Translations under genes and position numbers: made by a program
In this document: one piece after another, positions 24,556 to 34,588 of the stretch
Numbering within the stretch: the first letter of the stretch is position 1
Layout: every line of letters begins with the position of its first letter
Notes under the pieces: generated by a model
What the model was told of the DNA's origin: nothing
Database searches by the model: none
The model's input: only the letters and a program-made list of their open reading frames with translations
Origin: Nereocystis luetkeana
Taxonomy: Eukaryota; Sar; Phaeophyceae; Laminariales; Laminariaceae
Direction: 5' to 3'
DNA: 64,000 nt
Assembly: GCA_031213475.1 (NCBI GenBank)
Contig: JARUPZ010000024.1
Coordinates: forward strand, 3,073,403-3,137,402

Positions 24556-24649
24556 AACCTTTAGAACCGCAGTCCAATATGTGGGGACAAACCACTTAAA
24601 TTTCAAGTAGTTTGTCCCCAAAACGGGACTGCGGTTCTAAAGGGGTTAA
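24556..24649. mobile_element. Palindromic TTAA-type MITE (piggyBac-like), copy 1
   Basis: The ends CCTTTAGAACCGCAGTCC and its inverse flank a nearly perfect internal palindrome (GGGGACAAACCACTT.. with its inverse). TTAA is present on the right (24,646-24,649); the left flank has decayed to CAA. Internal region 1 is empty at this place (about 14,118-14,125). TTAA targets and CCC-type tips suggest the piggyBac superfamily. Confidence 0.75.
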
Positions 24650-24882
24650 CATGACTCGATAAGATGGGAAGAGAGATGGACCTAATAATGGCCCCTACGG
24701 ATCTTGCCACACAGCCTACAGTTTTACGGGAGTGCGTAGTATTTTTAAGATAGCCTATCTGCGTCCTTTATTGATGTTGTCAAAAGCATACAGAATGCGA
24801 CCCACCCCCCCTGTATGCATCAAGAGCTCACCCTGTTCGGGGAAGAAAAAAAAAAGAAAAAAGTACAGAGTATAGCAGTAGT

Positions 24883-24890
24883 AGTAGCAG
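24883..24890. repeat. 8-bp target duplication AGTAGCAG (left) of the hAT
   Basis: Repeated exactly at 26,780-26,787 on the other side of the element. Confidence 0.85.
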
Positions 24891-24974
24891 TAAGCCCTAG
24901 CGAATAAGGGACGCCGAAATCGGGTAGCCGCAGGCAAAAGAAAATCGGGTAAGGCACGCTGTAAGGCATTTGCC

Positions 24975-25079
24975 TTAACCCCTTTAGAACCGCAATCCCG
25001 TTTTGGCGACAAACTACTTGAAATTTGAGTGGTTTGTCCCCACATAATATATATGGGACTGCGGTTCTAAAGGGGTTAA
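24975..25079. mobile_element. Palindromic TTAA-type MITE (piggyBac-like), copy 2, nested in hAT
   Basis: It lies between exact TTAA duplications (24,975-24,978 and 25,076-25,079), with tips CCCCTTTAGAACCGC and the inverse. The orientation of the internal palindrome is opposite to copy 1 at 24,556. It splits two hAT subterminal GCCTTA repeats. Confidence 0.85.
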
Positions 25080-25787
25080 GTGCCATTTCATGCCTTAAAT
25101 GCCTTATTATGTGGCTAAGATAAATGCCTTAAAACATGCCTTAGACGTGCCTTGCAGCCCTATTTCACCCTAGCGCGCGTTTGATACGTAGAGGAGTGGA
25201 CACATAGGTTAGGTACGGTATATGCATCCCATGCGACAAGTGTCGCGCACGATTGGACTGCAAATACAGCAGCAGCACAGTAGGATAAAATGCGCTTGTG
25301 TTTGGGAACACTCTATACCAGGAACATCTCAATCAACGTCACAGCTTGCATTTTCATAGATACACCCCAGCACAGCTCAACATGCATCAACCACAGTGCG
25401 GATGCGTGCATGCGTGCGTACACCGGCGGAAAGGGATACGTACAACAGCAGCACAGCAACAGCGGACTGTACGCGTTCAGCTTACCGCGGTGCTGTGGTC
25501 GACATCATGGTATTCGTCTGTAGTAGTGTGTTCTCCGTACTATAAACCGTCCTCTTCACCCAACTCCAGCATAACCAAGTTCGTTCGTACTCGTATGATA
25601 CTTATTACAATGACTCAATTTCCCCTGACGTCATGCTCACGGGCGAACGCCAAACCTAAATCCGGACACAGAGAAAGAAGAGGGAGCAAAAGAGATAGAT
25701 ACATCGAAATGTTTACTGGGACGAACTGTCTCAAGCGTCAGCAGACAACATACAGACTCCTTTCTCCCGCCGCTGCCCCCCCCACTA

Positions 25788-25896
25788 TTACGGAGGACCA
25801 TCGTTAGAAGAACCTATGGTATGCATACAAACCTACATATATATTTAACTTTTTTTGCTAACAATATTTGGTCCGATTAACTTTGGTCCCCCGTAA
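25788..25896. mobile_element. GGGGACCA MITE (family M3), copy nested in hAT
   Basis: 109 bp running from TTACGGAGGACCAT to TTTGGTCCCCCGTAA. It is related to elements at 41,617-41,725, 45,729-45,860 and 46,375-46,474. The AT-rich centre has no coding capacity. Confidence 0.7.
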
Positions 25897-25909
25897 GAGT
25901 GGCAACCTA

Positions 25910-26122
25910 CTACGCGATGGGGTCGGGTTCGAGAGCATCCTTTTCGTTGCCGCGCCTAATTCCGCTGTAGTGGCGCAACATGACCGTCAGCTCGAACAGA
26001 TCGTTCAAGATGATAGTTATCTGCTGCGCGCCAAACACGATGTTCACGACCGAGAACACGCGTTCCATTATCGCCGATGATGGCTGTAAAGGCCACAGGT
26101 TGCGGACGAGATCGAACCACAA
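25910..26122 (-). pseudogene. hAT transposase C-terminal dimerisation domain fragment
   Basis: The minus-strand frame reads LWPLQPSSAIMERVFS followed by a Leu-rich stretch and LTVMLRHYSG. The P-S-S-A-x-x-E-R-V-F-S signature followed by hydrophobic repeats is the hallmark of the hAT family C-terminal (hATC) dimerisation region. The frame is open further upstream in the same sense (QSYKEQLSLWFDLV). The catalytic RNase-H-like core is absent. Known hAT biology makes this the part that assembles transposase dimers. Confidence 0.8.
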
Positions 26123-26224
26123 GGAAAGTTGCTCTTTGTAGCTTTGCCAGAAGTCCCTAGAGACTCTTTGCAGCTGGCTGACCGCTGACCTGGTTTTGAG
26201 CAGAGTGATAGAGCGACCTATAGT

Positions 26225-26562
26225 GGTCGCCCCGGTGGTTCAAGTGGTTAACCTCGAATTCTACTTGTTTGAGTCCTGGGTTCGAGCCCCAGGAGGGTCG
26301 GACTTTGACTTTATTTGCAAAAATAAAAAAAAGGGATTCAATTGTTGAGAGCGCCTTGCAGCGTGGGTAGGCACAATTCGATGCGAGTCGACGAGGGAAG
26401 AAAAGGCTGAAATCTTCTCGCGATAAAAATGAAGGCACGTACCGTAGCGGGAAGGGGGGAGAAGAGCCTGCTATGTGACCCCGGATCTGAGTTACGAGTT
26501 GGAAGGAGAGAGAGAAGATGTGCGAAGATAATGAATGGGAAGAAAAAAAAAAAAAAAAAAAA
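26225..26562 (+). mobile_element. SINE copy 4, full length, nested in hAT
   Basis: Contains the complete head (A and B boxes), body and A tail. ATAGT lies immediately before it (26,220-26,224) and after the A tail (about 26,562-26,566), a 5-bp target duplication. Confidence 0.88.
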
Positions 26563-27904
26563 TAGTATGCTATGTGACCCCTAACCCCGTTTTCAGGGAG
26601 TTCGTATCTAACGGCGTTATTTTGGTGCACAAAACGTGCCTTATTACCTCTTTTCGAGCGCAGGCACGTCGCCTTACGGTAGTAAGGCACGTAAGGTACG
26701 AAACAGCGTCTAAGGCAGGCCTCTGCTGAGAAAGGGCTCTAAGGAATTCTTTAAGGCATGACTTATTCGCTAGGGCCTAAGTAGCAGTATGGCTCCCTGT
26801 CTTTTTTCCACATTACATGTACTATCGTTAATATTCATACTCTTTAGTCGTGTACGTACGGTAATGCAAGTCGTCGTATAATATATACCATCTTCTCATA
26901 TTTTTGAGCATCGTGTGAAACTGCGTAGAGTATACCTGGTAGACTACTACTGATGATGGTATTGTAGACGGAGATACGGCTTTTCTGTGTAATTTTCAAG
27001 TTGATGCGCCTTTGCTCCAGGCAGCTCTTACTCAGTGCTCGGGGCATGGTAGGTTATCGGTAACTACGTACAACTTCAAACTTAGAACCATCTACGGAAG
27101 GCGCTCCTCCCGCAACGATATCCAAAAGTACTCTCTGTTTCGATACCAGCAGCGAGGTATACTTCAATAACAACAGCAGTTACATGTGACATGTGACCAC
27201 GAAAACACTGCTGTCGCTCAGGTTGAGCTGACTATTAGAGTCGTACACATACGTATTGCCATGGTAGTCTAAATGAGTACAACCGAGCCCACAATTTACT
27301 ATGTACAATAATCAGATCCCATGCCTTTCCGAACGCCCCGGGCAGCTTCGTCACTGGTATGTGTCTTGTTACACTTGCTACCGGTAGTTCGCTCCGTCCA
27401 TGCCCAAGTTCCTACATCGGTAGTCCACCCTATTACGGCATGCGCTGCTCGAGTTTTCTATCGTTGGCGTTTGTGACTTAAATTAGAAATCCGTCAGGGC
27501 GACCCAGCCTACCCCCCCCCCCCATTTTTTTGCTCGAGGAGTACCGCACATCAAGAAAAATACCGGCCGCACAAAAAAAAGCAGACGAGATGTGCGGGGC
27601 CGAAAATATAAAATTCGAGAGTCACGCCTGAGGCGAAGAACGGCCGGAAACAAACGAGAGTTACACCTGAGGCGAAGGCAGGCCGCAAACAACCTTCATG
27701 GCGTGCGTGGGAACGAAAAACAAATCGAGGGTCAGGACGGAGAGATTCGTGTTCTGCCTTATCGCGAGTCTGTGATACCGAGGTGGTGGCGACCTGCGGT
27801 GACTACTGTTTCCTGATAAGTTATGCATGGTCACTGCTATAACAGCGGCAGTGCTACAAGAATATATGTACTCTATCCTGGTTTCTACGTATATCCCTCG
27901 CTGC

Positions 27905-28140
27905 TGGCACCCATCAGACTCCATCATCCCGGTCATAACTCGGGCCCCGATACTTGGCCATCCATCAGATTCCCTCAAGGAGAAGCTCGGGCAGAGACAC
28001 TGATCCCACCCAGGGAAAAACTCGGGCCCCGATGTTTGGGCCTCATTCCGCCCTGGAGGACATTCGGGCCCAGTTATTCGGGCCGTCGTTCCGCCAGGGA
28101 GAAAGCTTGGGCCCAGGTGCTCGGGGCCACACAAATTCCC
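27905..28140. repeat. GC-rich imperfect minisatellite, counterpart of 15,330-15,545
   Basis: The same CTCGGGCCC-type irregular units, immediately inside LTR3. Confidence 0.6.
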
Positions 28141-28227
28141 TGGGTACCGATCTCCCGTGTCCCCGCCAGAGCTCATGCCCTTGTGCTCCCATCTTCCCCT
28201 CTCTCTGTCATCTGCCTGGGTTCATCA

Positions 28228-28797
28228 TGTTTCAGCTGACCTCCTCTTGGGCCGCTATCGGCCCGGCTTCACCTCGATAGCCAGCTGCTTATTGTCGTTC
28301 GTTGACAGAGTCCTTATGGGGATTTCCTCCGTACCTCGCTCCTAAATCCTCTCTGGCCACGGGATGGCCAGACGCCACGGAGTTGAGTGTTGGTATTGCT
28401 CAGCGAATGCGACGTGGCATTCACTGACATGCACGTGATGGGCAACTGACATGGACGTGATGGGCAAGACTCATGTACGGTGTGTGAACGGTATGCATGT
28501 GGTTTGACTTGTTTCTCTCTTCACTTTGGTGGTATTGATTGACCCCAGGTAGCGCCACAGAGCACCCGTATCGACCACTACAGCCGATACGGGGTTTCCA
28601 TGACCAAGACAATGGCCTCCCCCGCCGGGGACACTCTATTGTATACCTGCATCGATATGACAGCGAGCCATCCTACGGCCTTATCACGGTTTTACACGAT
28701 GCACCCTCCATACGTCACTGGTCAGGTCAGTATACGTACATCATAGAATACCCTGTCGCCCTATTGGGCGGCTTCTGGAGCCCGTAGCGCTGCAACA
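28228..28797 (-). repeat. LTR 3 (5' LTR if minus-strand), simplest copy
   Basis: 570 bp from TGTTTCAGC to GCTGCAACA with no internal duplication, so it probably shows the original LTR length. GATG follows at 28,798. Homology to the array stops exactly here. Confidence 0.75.
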
Positions 28798-28801
28798 GAT
28801 G

Positions 28802-31562
28802 GTCGTCACTATTGATCGTCGGTTGCTGAAGTAAACGGCACAAAACTCGTAGACCGTGTCCTGCCGAAATACATACTCCAAATTTCCAGCCAGGCTTACC
28901 GCCGCTTCGATTTATGTGTTTTATACGAACAAGTCGAGAGCATTCAGTAGCCAACGTGCAGGAAAGACAGGGCCATATGTAAGGTATCCAGGTCTGCAGT
29001 AACAAGCAGACATCGGCGTTCATTGTCAATGCTCCCCGTGACATAGAATAATATGTAAGCATACTTACATATATATCTCCTGAACAAAACATACGTAATC
29101 AGGCTATACTCCCGCACTGTTATACTACGTCGGAAGAGTGGAGTGAAATAGCCGGGTACAGTCAATATCCGGCGGATCCGCCAATGTTTTTGTTCTTATC
29201 GATACGTGAAGTATGGCGTCCTAGCACACAAGCACGCTATAATAGCATGTTTTCGTATAGTAGGTCAGGATGTGAACGATGGCATAAGTAGTCAACCTTC
29301 GCGAAAGGAGTGTCGACCGCCACCAACTCGTAGCCCCGAGACAAAGTGTCTTACGTTGGTCAGCACCCTGACCCAGTGCGGTATACATACGGTATCTAGT
29401 CGAACAGCGCCCTCATAGTCGAAATGATATAATGCGGCCCGGTGTCTTACTAGCATTGATGCGTTGATGCTCGCCCGTCTTGTCCCTTTTCGCCGGCCCG
29501 AGAGGCCCTTTGTTGGGTGTACGGCAGTTGTCCTCCCGACGAGGACAGTGTTGAGTGTACGGCAGTATGGGCCTAGGGACCGACTACTGCTGATAATAAC
29601 GGGTTCATGCCCTTGGCTCGGTTCTGGTCACTCACACGAGGCGCTTGACGACCGTATAAATTCTTGCATTTGTTGCGGTTTGCATCGTCAGATTACAGAT
29701 GTCTTCTGAACAAAAAGGACGAGGCGACCATCATAAACGCCGGCGATAATGCCTGCCGGGTATGATGAGGGGACGATTGCTATAACCCATAACTCCGAAA
29801 CAGGGGAAAGCGGACACTATAACACCTTTGACAAAACAGGGGAAAGGGGATAATATAACACCTTTGTCAACGGGACGTACCCAGCAGCAATCCAAGTGCT
29901 AACAAAATATCTAGCAGGTGGTCCCAAATACCCGAGCACACCACAAGCATATTCTGGGTGCTTCGGTTGAATATACTCAAAATACAGCCCCCGTCTACCT
30001 CCCGAGTAGAGGGTCCAGCTTTGATTCCTACTGGGTCCTGTCTCTTCTCTACCAACGGGCCCACACAATCTATTCATTATCTTTAGACAGCCTGATGCCC
30101 AATTTTTCACTTCATCATAGTATTGCCTCTCTATTACCAACTTACATACTCACAACTTTTTCAAGCTCCCTTCATGCACCAATATAATACACAATGTATA
30201 TCTCACATACTACTCCGAAGTCACCTTTTGCAAGCGTCCTTCGTTCAACGTTCCAAAATCTTGTCCTTAGCAACGTCATCTTCGAAACACGAATGTGTGG
30301 TCCTGCCCTCGTGCGCTTTGATCATCCGGTCCTTGTCATCTACGACCGCTTCACCCGACGTCACTCGAAATAGAAGTAGTTCGGGCTACCGAGGGGTTCA
30401 CGCAATCCTCTCTGCCGTCTTTTGTGCACTACATAAGCCGCGCTGAGGACTACTACTGCAGGCAACAAAGCAGTACCTTCCTCTATAAGCTCTGCAAAAA
30501 CACCCAAATATTTCCAAATCATCCTCCTTATCTCCTTTTACCGCAGCACACTGCTGTACTAAAACAATCATGCAGCTTGACACGAGAAGGTACCAGGTAT
30601 ATGTTTGTCCCGCCGCGTTGTTGGTCGAGATTGTACTTTGCCATTACAGGTTACGGTCCGAAAACCCGCCGTAATTTTAAATGCTTCAACCGCCGACACC
30701 TCCCGTATAGAGAGGATGAGGAGCGACGCTCGCTACACCGCGTTGTTGGTGGCCCGTGGCGATAATGATGAGTTTCGGCACGAAGACATTGCCCGAAGCA
30801 AAGACAACTCAACTGCGTACAGCAGCGGAAAAGCAAGATTCCTGCCTGCAGCAACTGTGGTGAGACAACGAGGGCTCTCCGAATATAGCAGAAGCGGATG
30901 TATGACGCGTATGAGCGGTTCGTTTATCATCTTCCGTCGGTTCACGTTTGCTCGTGCCGCCTTCGTTAGATCCCCGTCGATTTTTACCCATCGGCTTGAC
31001 GCTGCTGCTGCTGCTCCCCCTTCATCTGTTGTTTCGCCATCGTATGATGCTGTTATTGGCACCCTGCTCGAGCTCCTCTACTACTTTAATATCAGTAAGA
31101 ATCACGATGATCCAAAACTGCTTTTCACGGCGTCAAAACCCGCCCTATATCACCTGTGCAGCTGCAGCCGGTTTGATGTTGTTTGGGGGTTGTACCAACA
31201 TTTCTCGTGGTTCGCAAGCGTTCGATTTTTCGGTACTATACTCGATACTCCGAATATACTAAATCCGGGGGGGTCGCGTAGAGGGAGCTCTTCTCCCCCC
31301 TCCCCACTCTGCTGTATTCTCAAGCATGTATGTATTTACAAGGTTCCCCTTCGGGCTGTGGGTGGCATGAAATCCCGGGGGGTGTCGCAAGTTGAAAAGG
31401 GTGACGCATGTAAAACCCTTGCACCTCTTTTTTTGGTAGAAATTTTCTCGGAGTGAACTGAGTCATGGGCTACTGATTTGTTGGTAAAAGCGAAGAGTAG
31501 TAGTCTAGTAATGGAAGCTCTCGCTTGTCTTGGCGTATACCTGGTAGGAGTCATGGACTAGT
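28802..31562. other. Unexplained DNA, no gene recognised
   Basis: No protein homology is recognisable. There is a 35-bp tandem duplication at about 29,797-29,868 (AACAGGGGAAAG units), a repeated TGTACGGCAGT at about 29,518 and 29,556, and an open frame at 30,605-31,456 listed separately. Confidence 0.5.
30605..31456 (+). CDS. Unrecognised open frame, 283 codons, doubtful gene
   Basis: It is the longest plus-strand frame that is neither in a known element nor obviously antisense to one. The translation has no signal peptide, no clear domain and an uneven composition, with a short Ala run (about residues 132-137) and Cys/Phe-rich parts. Opposite-strand frames of 60-109 codons overlap it, which suggests a stop-poor composition. 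The chance of a random frame this long in 64 kb is not negligible. It could be an exon or noise. Confidence 0.15.
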   Translation: MSRRVVGRDCTLPLQVTVRKPAVILNASTADTSRIERMRSDARYTALLVARGDNDEFRHEDIARSKDNSTAYSSGKARFLPAATVVRQRGLSEYSRSGCMTRMSGSFIIFRRFTFARAAFVRSPSIFTHRLDAAAAAPPSSVVSPSYDAVIGTLLELLYYFNISKNHDDPKLLFTASKPALYHLCSCSRFDVVWGLYQHFSWFASVRFFGTILDTPNILNPGGSRRGSSSPPSPLCCILKHVCIYKVPLRAVGGMKSRGVSQVEKGDACKTLAPLFLVEIFSE

Positions 31563-32174
31563 CACCTGTGTTGCACTGCCCACAAAAAAAACTGATATTG
31601 CCAAAAGTCCCGACATCAAAGCCAATGGAAGCACGTCTGCCACCGTTTTTTCCCGAGGACATTTCGTTTTTCTGCTCTAGCTCCGAACGTTTCCATGGAG
31701 TTAAAATTTGGCAGACCGGGTATGAGCTCCATCGTGCACTCCCGTGAGTGTGCCAAAGCGACAGCACGTTTCGTTTCCTCCTTCATAACGAACCTTGTCG
31801 CTGAAGGTTGAAAATGCGGTTCCAGGCGCTTGAACTTTCAGTTTCTTGTACTACTGTAGCCAGCTAAGTGTTTGTTTCTGCTGTAGAACGAGAAGGAGGA
31901 GCGTGCTCGTTACGACTTCTGGCTTCCTCCAGCTCTCGTTCTACAGCAGAAACAAATACTTGACTACAGTACAAGAAACCCAAAATTCAAGCGCCTAGAA
32001 CCACATTTTCAACCTTCAGCGACAAACGTCTGGCTATTTTTGGCTCCATGGAAACGTTCGGAGCTAGAGCAGAAAAACGAAATGTCGTCGGGAAAAAAAC
32101 GGCGGCAGACGTGCTTCCATTGGCTTTGTTGTCGGGACATTTTTTTATGGATTGTGGGCAGTGCAACACAGGTG
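31563..32174. mobile_element. Foldback element with arms of about 250-340 bp
   Basis: The ends CACCTGTGTTGCACTGCCCA and its exact inverse open two arms that stay alignable almost to the centre near 31,910, including TTTCGTTTTTCTGCTCTAGC and TTTCTGCTGTAGAACGAGA. The left arm has about 100 extra bases (roughly 31,700-31,800). There is no coding capacity. It behaves like a foldback or long-arm MITE. Flanks GACTAGT and TACGG give no clear target duplication. Confidence 0.8.
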
Positions 32175-32224
32175 TACGGTATAGCTGAAAGGAAAGCGTA
32201 GCACTCAGAAGGAAATTGACGGGG

Positions 32225-33400
32225 TTTGTATCATTCAGGTATTTATCGCCTGGGTGGGATCTGTATCATCGATAGATGAGATCCTTGATGACCTGCACGC
32301 CTTTGCTGGGTGGGGTCTGCACGATCTGCATGAACTAACTACAAACACATGTTAATCGAACATACATGTGCCGTGATTAGCTGATGAATAGCTTTGCGAG
32401 GGTGGGTCCGCATGATCTGAAGGATCTTTACGATCTGAATCTGCAGGGTGGGCATAGTGTAGATATATATATCACTCTTTGTTTGGCGGGGAGATCCGCT
32501 TGGGCTTGATTTTCGCACTTAGTTGCGTGCGCGGTGGGTGATCTGAACGCCATTTATTTGTGCATTATGTGGAGGATCTGCATGAATGAGCCGAAGGACC
32601 GGTTATCTACAAACTCCAACTAGTTTGCCTGAAGAGACAGCTATGTTCCGTATCATTCCCACTTGTGTGCCAGATGGGATCTGGCTGATCTCAATGACAT
32701 TTCCAATGTTCAGCCAGAAAGGGATCTGTCTGGTTACAATTCTCCTAGATTTGTACCTGAGTAGAACCTGTGTTATCTGTACGATCAGTACAGTTTGACC
32801 GAGGTGGAATGTGTTCGATATGCAGATAGATCTGTACACCTTTAGCGAGATAGGGTCTGTAATATCTGCATAATCTGCACATGTTTATCGGCGGGTGTCA
32901 TCGATCTGCAGGATCTGTATAATCTGCAGGATTTGTACGATCTGCCGGAGTCGAATATGTGTGATCTGTATGACCTGTTCACCGGAATGAGGTATGTACG
33001 ATCTGCATGATATGCACATTTTCATCGGTGGGTCTGCATGATCTGCAGGATCTGTATGATCTGCGGGATTTTTGTATGGTCTGGAGGATCTGTAAAGCCT
33101 GGATACTTGACACTTGTTTGCATCATGCTTAGCCGGGATGGGTCTGTATGAGGCCGATATTTCACACATGTGTACTTGAGTGGGATCTTGATACGGTGTG
33201 ATCTGTACATCTTTACCGGCTTGGAGGTGTATGATCTGCAGGACCTGCATGATCTACCTTAGTGGAATCTGTGTGACCTGGATGATCTATACATCTTAAC
33301 CGAGATACGGTCTTCACGATTTGGAGGATCTGTATGATCAGCAGGATTTCTGTATGATCTGGAGGATCTGTAAAAGTAGGATACTTTACACTTGTTTTAG
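32225..33400. repeat. GATCTG-rich degenerate satellite
   Basis: Short repeats of 9-12 bp such as GATCTGCAG and GATCTGTAT dominate. They are grouped into longer imperfect units that include CTTTACCG/CTTAACCG spacers. I count about 32 GATC tetranucleotides in about 1.15 kb. A larger period is suggested by GATACTTNACACTTGTTT at about 33,100 and 33,378. Confidence 0.75.
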
Positions 33401-33404
33401 CGTG

Positions 33405-33905
33405 TTTAGCAACAACAGAAGCATCAAGATAAGCAACCGCGTGGCACGGGCAAACATAAGATAAAGGCAGCCACAAGAAAAGAAACCCGTGCCAGCAACA
33501 ACAGTAGTAGCAGCTATACCACGATTGTGTGTAGTAGCAGTAGCGGCAGCAACAACAGGAGCAGTAGAATGACAAGCAAACTGCGTCACATGGGCACATT
33601 GTACAACGGTCAGTGAACACTCCGCTACTACCTACTTTTACACGCAACGCTATACGTGGGGCGAAGATCAGCCAATTAAATGATGAATCGCACCGAGATA
33701 CTAAAAAACACTACTAGCTACGTACGTGGTGGATACAGCGTGTTCTCGTGTCTTGTCGCCATGCGGTCACGAGCACACGAACACTCAGCAGTTGCAGCAG
33801 CAACAACACTCAGCAGTACTCGAGCAACAACAACCGATTCGAGCAGCACTCGTACGCCTGTTGTTGCTGTTGTTATACATACTGCTGCGTATTGCTCGCG
33901 CACCA
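33405..33905. repeat. CAA/CAG/GTA-rich simple sequence
   Basis: Interrupted trinucleotide runs (AGCAACAACA, AGTAGTAGCAGC, CAGCAGCAACAAC) occur at about 33,410-33,570 and 33,785-33,845. No gene is seen. Confidence 0.6.
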
Positions 33906-33924
33906 CTCGAGCGCACAAGTAATG

Positions 33925-34567
33925 GTCGTACTCCGAGTACTCCGCGTACTAGAGTGCTGATGGCCTAAAAACTCGGAGTACTTGCAGTATGAGCAGTATT
34001 GAAGGGCCAAAACCTCCGAGTATTGGGAGTATGAACAGTAATTTTACTCGAGTACAAGCAGTACCCGGAGTAGAAACATCAAAATTACTCGGAGTACTCC
34101 GAGTATCGCGAGTATTGAACCCTGGAATACTTGATCATCCGAGTAAAATACTCCGAGTAATACTCCAACCCGGAGTACTTGGAGTATAAAACCCTGGAAT
34201 ACTCCGAGTATTTACTCGTACCTTGGAATATGAAACACTAAATACTCCGGGTGTTGAAGTTTTTTCAGTATGAAATGCCTAAGTACTCCGAGAAGGTAAA
34301 GAAGGAGCAGTACAAGATCCCAAATATTTCAAGCACAACGCGTATTCCAGAGTATTGAACCCCAAAATATTCGGAGTACGGCAGTATTTCAGAGTATCGA
34401 ACCCCAAAATACTCCGAGTGAAAGCGGTATTGAGAGTGATCATACCCGAAATACTCCGAGTACGAGCAGTATCCCAGAGTATCGAGCCCTGAAATACTCC
34501 GGGTACACGAAGTACCTGAAGTAATTTATCTCCGACACTCGCTACTTTACTCCAAGGTACTCGGAGC
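33925..34567. repeat. Degenerate array of ACTCCGAGTA / TACTCGGAGT motifs
   Basis: At least a dozen matches to CTCCGAGTA or its inverse are spaced irregularly (about 25-80 bp) with TTGAACCC and CCCGAAATACTCC linkers. It stops where LINE-B begins. Looser relatives (GATACTCCGAG near 37,525) lie on the far side of LINE-B. Confidence 0.7.
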
Positions 34568-34588
34568 ATCCATCTGCACCTTCCCGTA

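Larger units (their letters stand above)
24891..26779 (-). mobile_element. hAT-superfamily DNA transposon, internally deleted, with three nested elements
   Basis: The 18-bp terminal inverted repeats are TAAGCCCTAGCGAATAAG on the left and, read inverted, TAGGCCCTAGCGAATAAG on the right. They sit inside an exact 8-bp duplication AGTAGCAG, the hallmark length for hAT. Internal region 1 shows the unoccupied site at about 14,390-14,410. Both ends carry many GCCTTA/TAAGGC motifs in either orientation, likely transposase-binding repeats. A fragment of the transposase C-terminus remains (25,910-26,122). Nested inside are a TTAA MITE (24,975-25,079), a GGGGACCA MITE (25,788-25,896) and a SINE (26,225-26,562). 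After removing these only about 1.3 kb is left, too short for a full transposase gene, so this copy needed a partner to move. Confidence 0.9.
16808..28227 (-). mobile_element. Internal region 2 of the LTR array
   Basis: This is the paralogue of 7,685-15,630 in the same order. It carries LINE-A copy 2 (20,353-23,320), a truncated SINE (23,421-23,617), an inverted full SINE (23,996-24,352), a TTAA-type MITE (24,556-24,649) and a hAT transposon with its own nested elements (24,891-26,779). It also carries about 230 bp (near 27,290-27,520) absent from region 1. Region 1 shows the uninterrupted sequence at most of these places. Confidence 0.75.
6882..28797 (-). mobile_element. Tandem LTR retroelement: LTR-internal-LTR-internal-LTR, non-autonomous, broken
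   Basis: Three related long terminal repeats (6,882-7,684, 15,631-16,807, 28,228-28,797) separate two paralogous internal regions (7,685-15,630 and 16,808-28,227). The LTRs start TGTTNCA and end GCTGCARCA, which gives the TG..CA inverted tips of LTR elements. GATG stands immediately outside both outer LTRs (6,878-6,881 and 28,798-28,801), as expected of a 4-bp target duplication. A purine tract, read on the minus strand as GGGCAGGGG, lies directly beside the right edge of LTR1 and LTR2, so the element probably reads on the minus strand. I found no convincing primer-binding site and no reverse transcriptase, protease or integrase. Each internal part is about 6 kb after later insertions are removed, and both have the same order. 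It is broken and old enough to have collected a hAT, SINEs, LINEs and MITEs. Non-autonomous LTR family, superfamily undetermined. Confidence 0.78.

Noticed and set aside
26157-26690. 177-codon minus-strand frame
   Set aside because: It runs through the antisense of a SINE, including its poly(A) tail, and into hAT subterminal repeats.
6882-28797. Plain segmental duplication of host DNA
   Set aside because: The repeated blocks have TG..CA ends, a purine tract and a matching GATG outside only the outermost copies, which fit an LTR tandem better.
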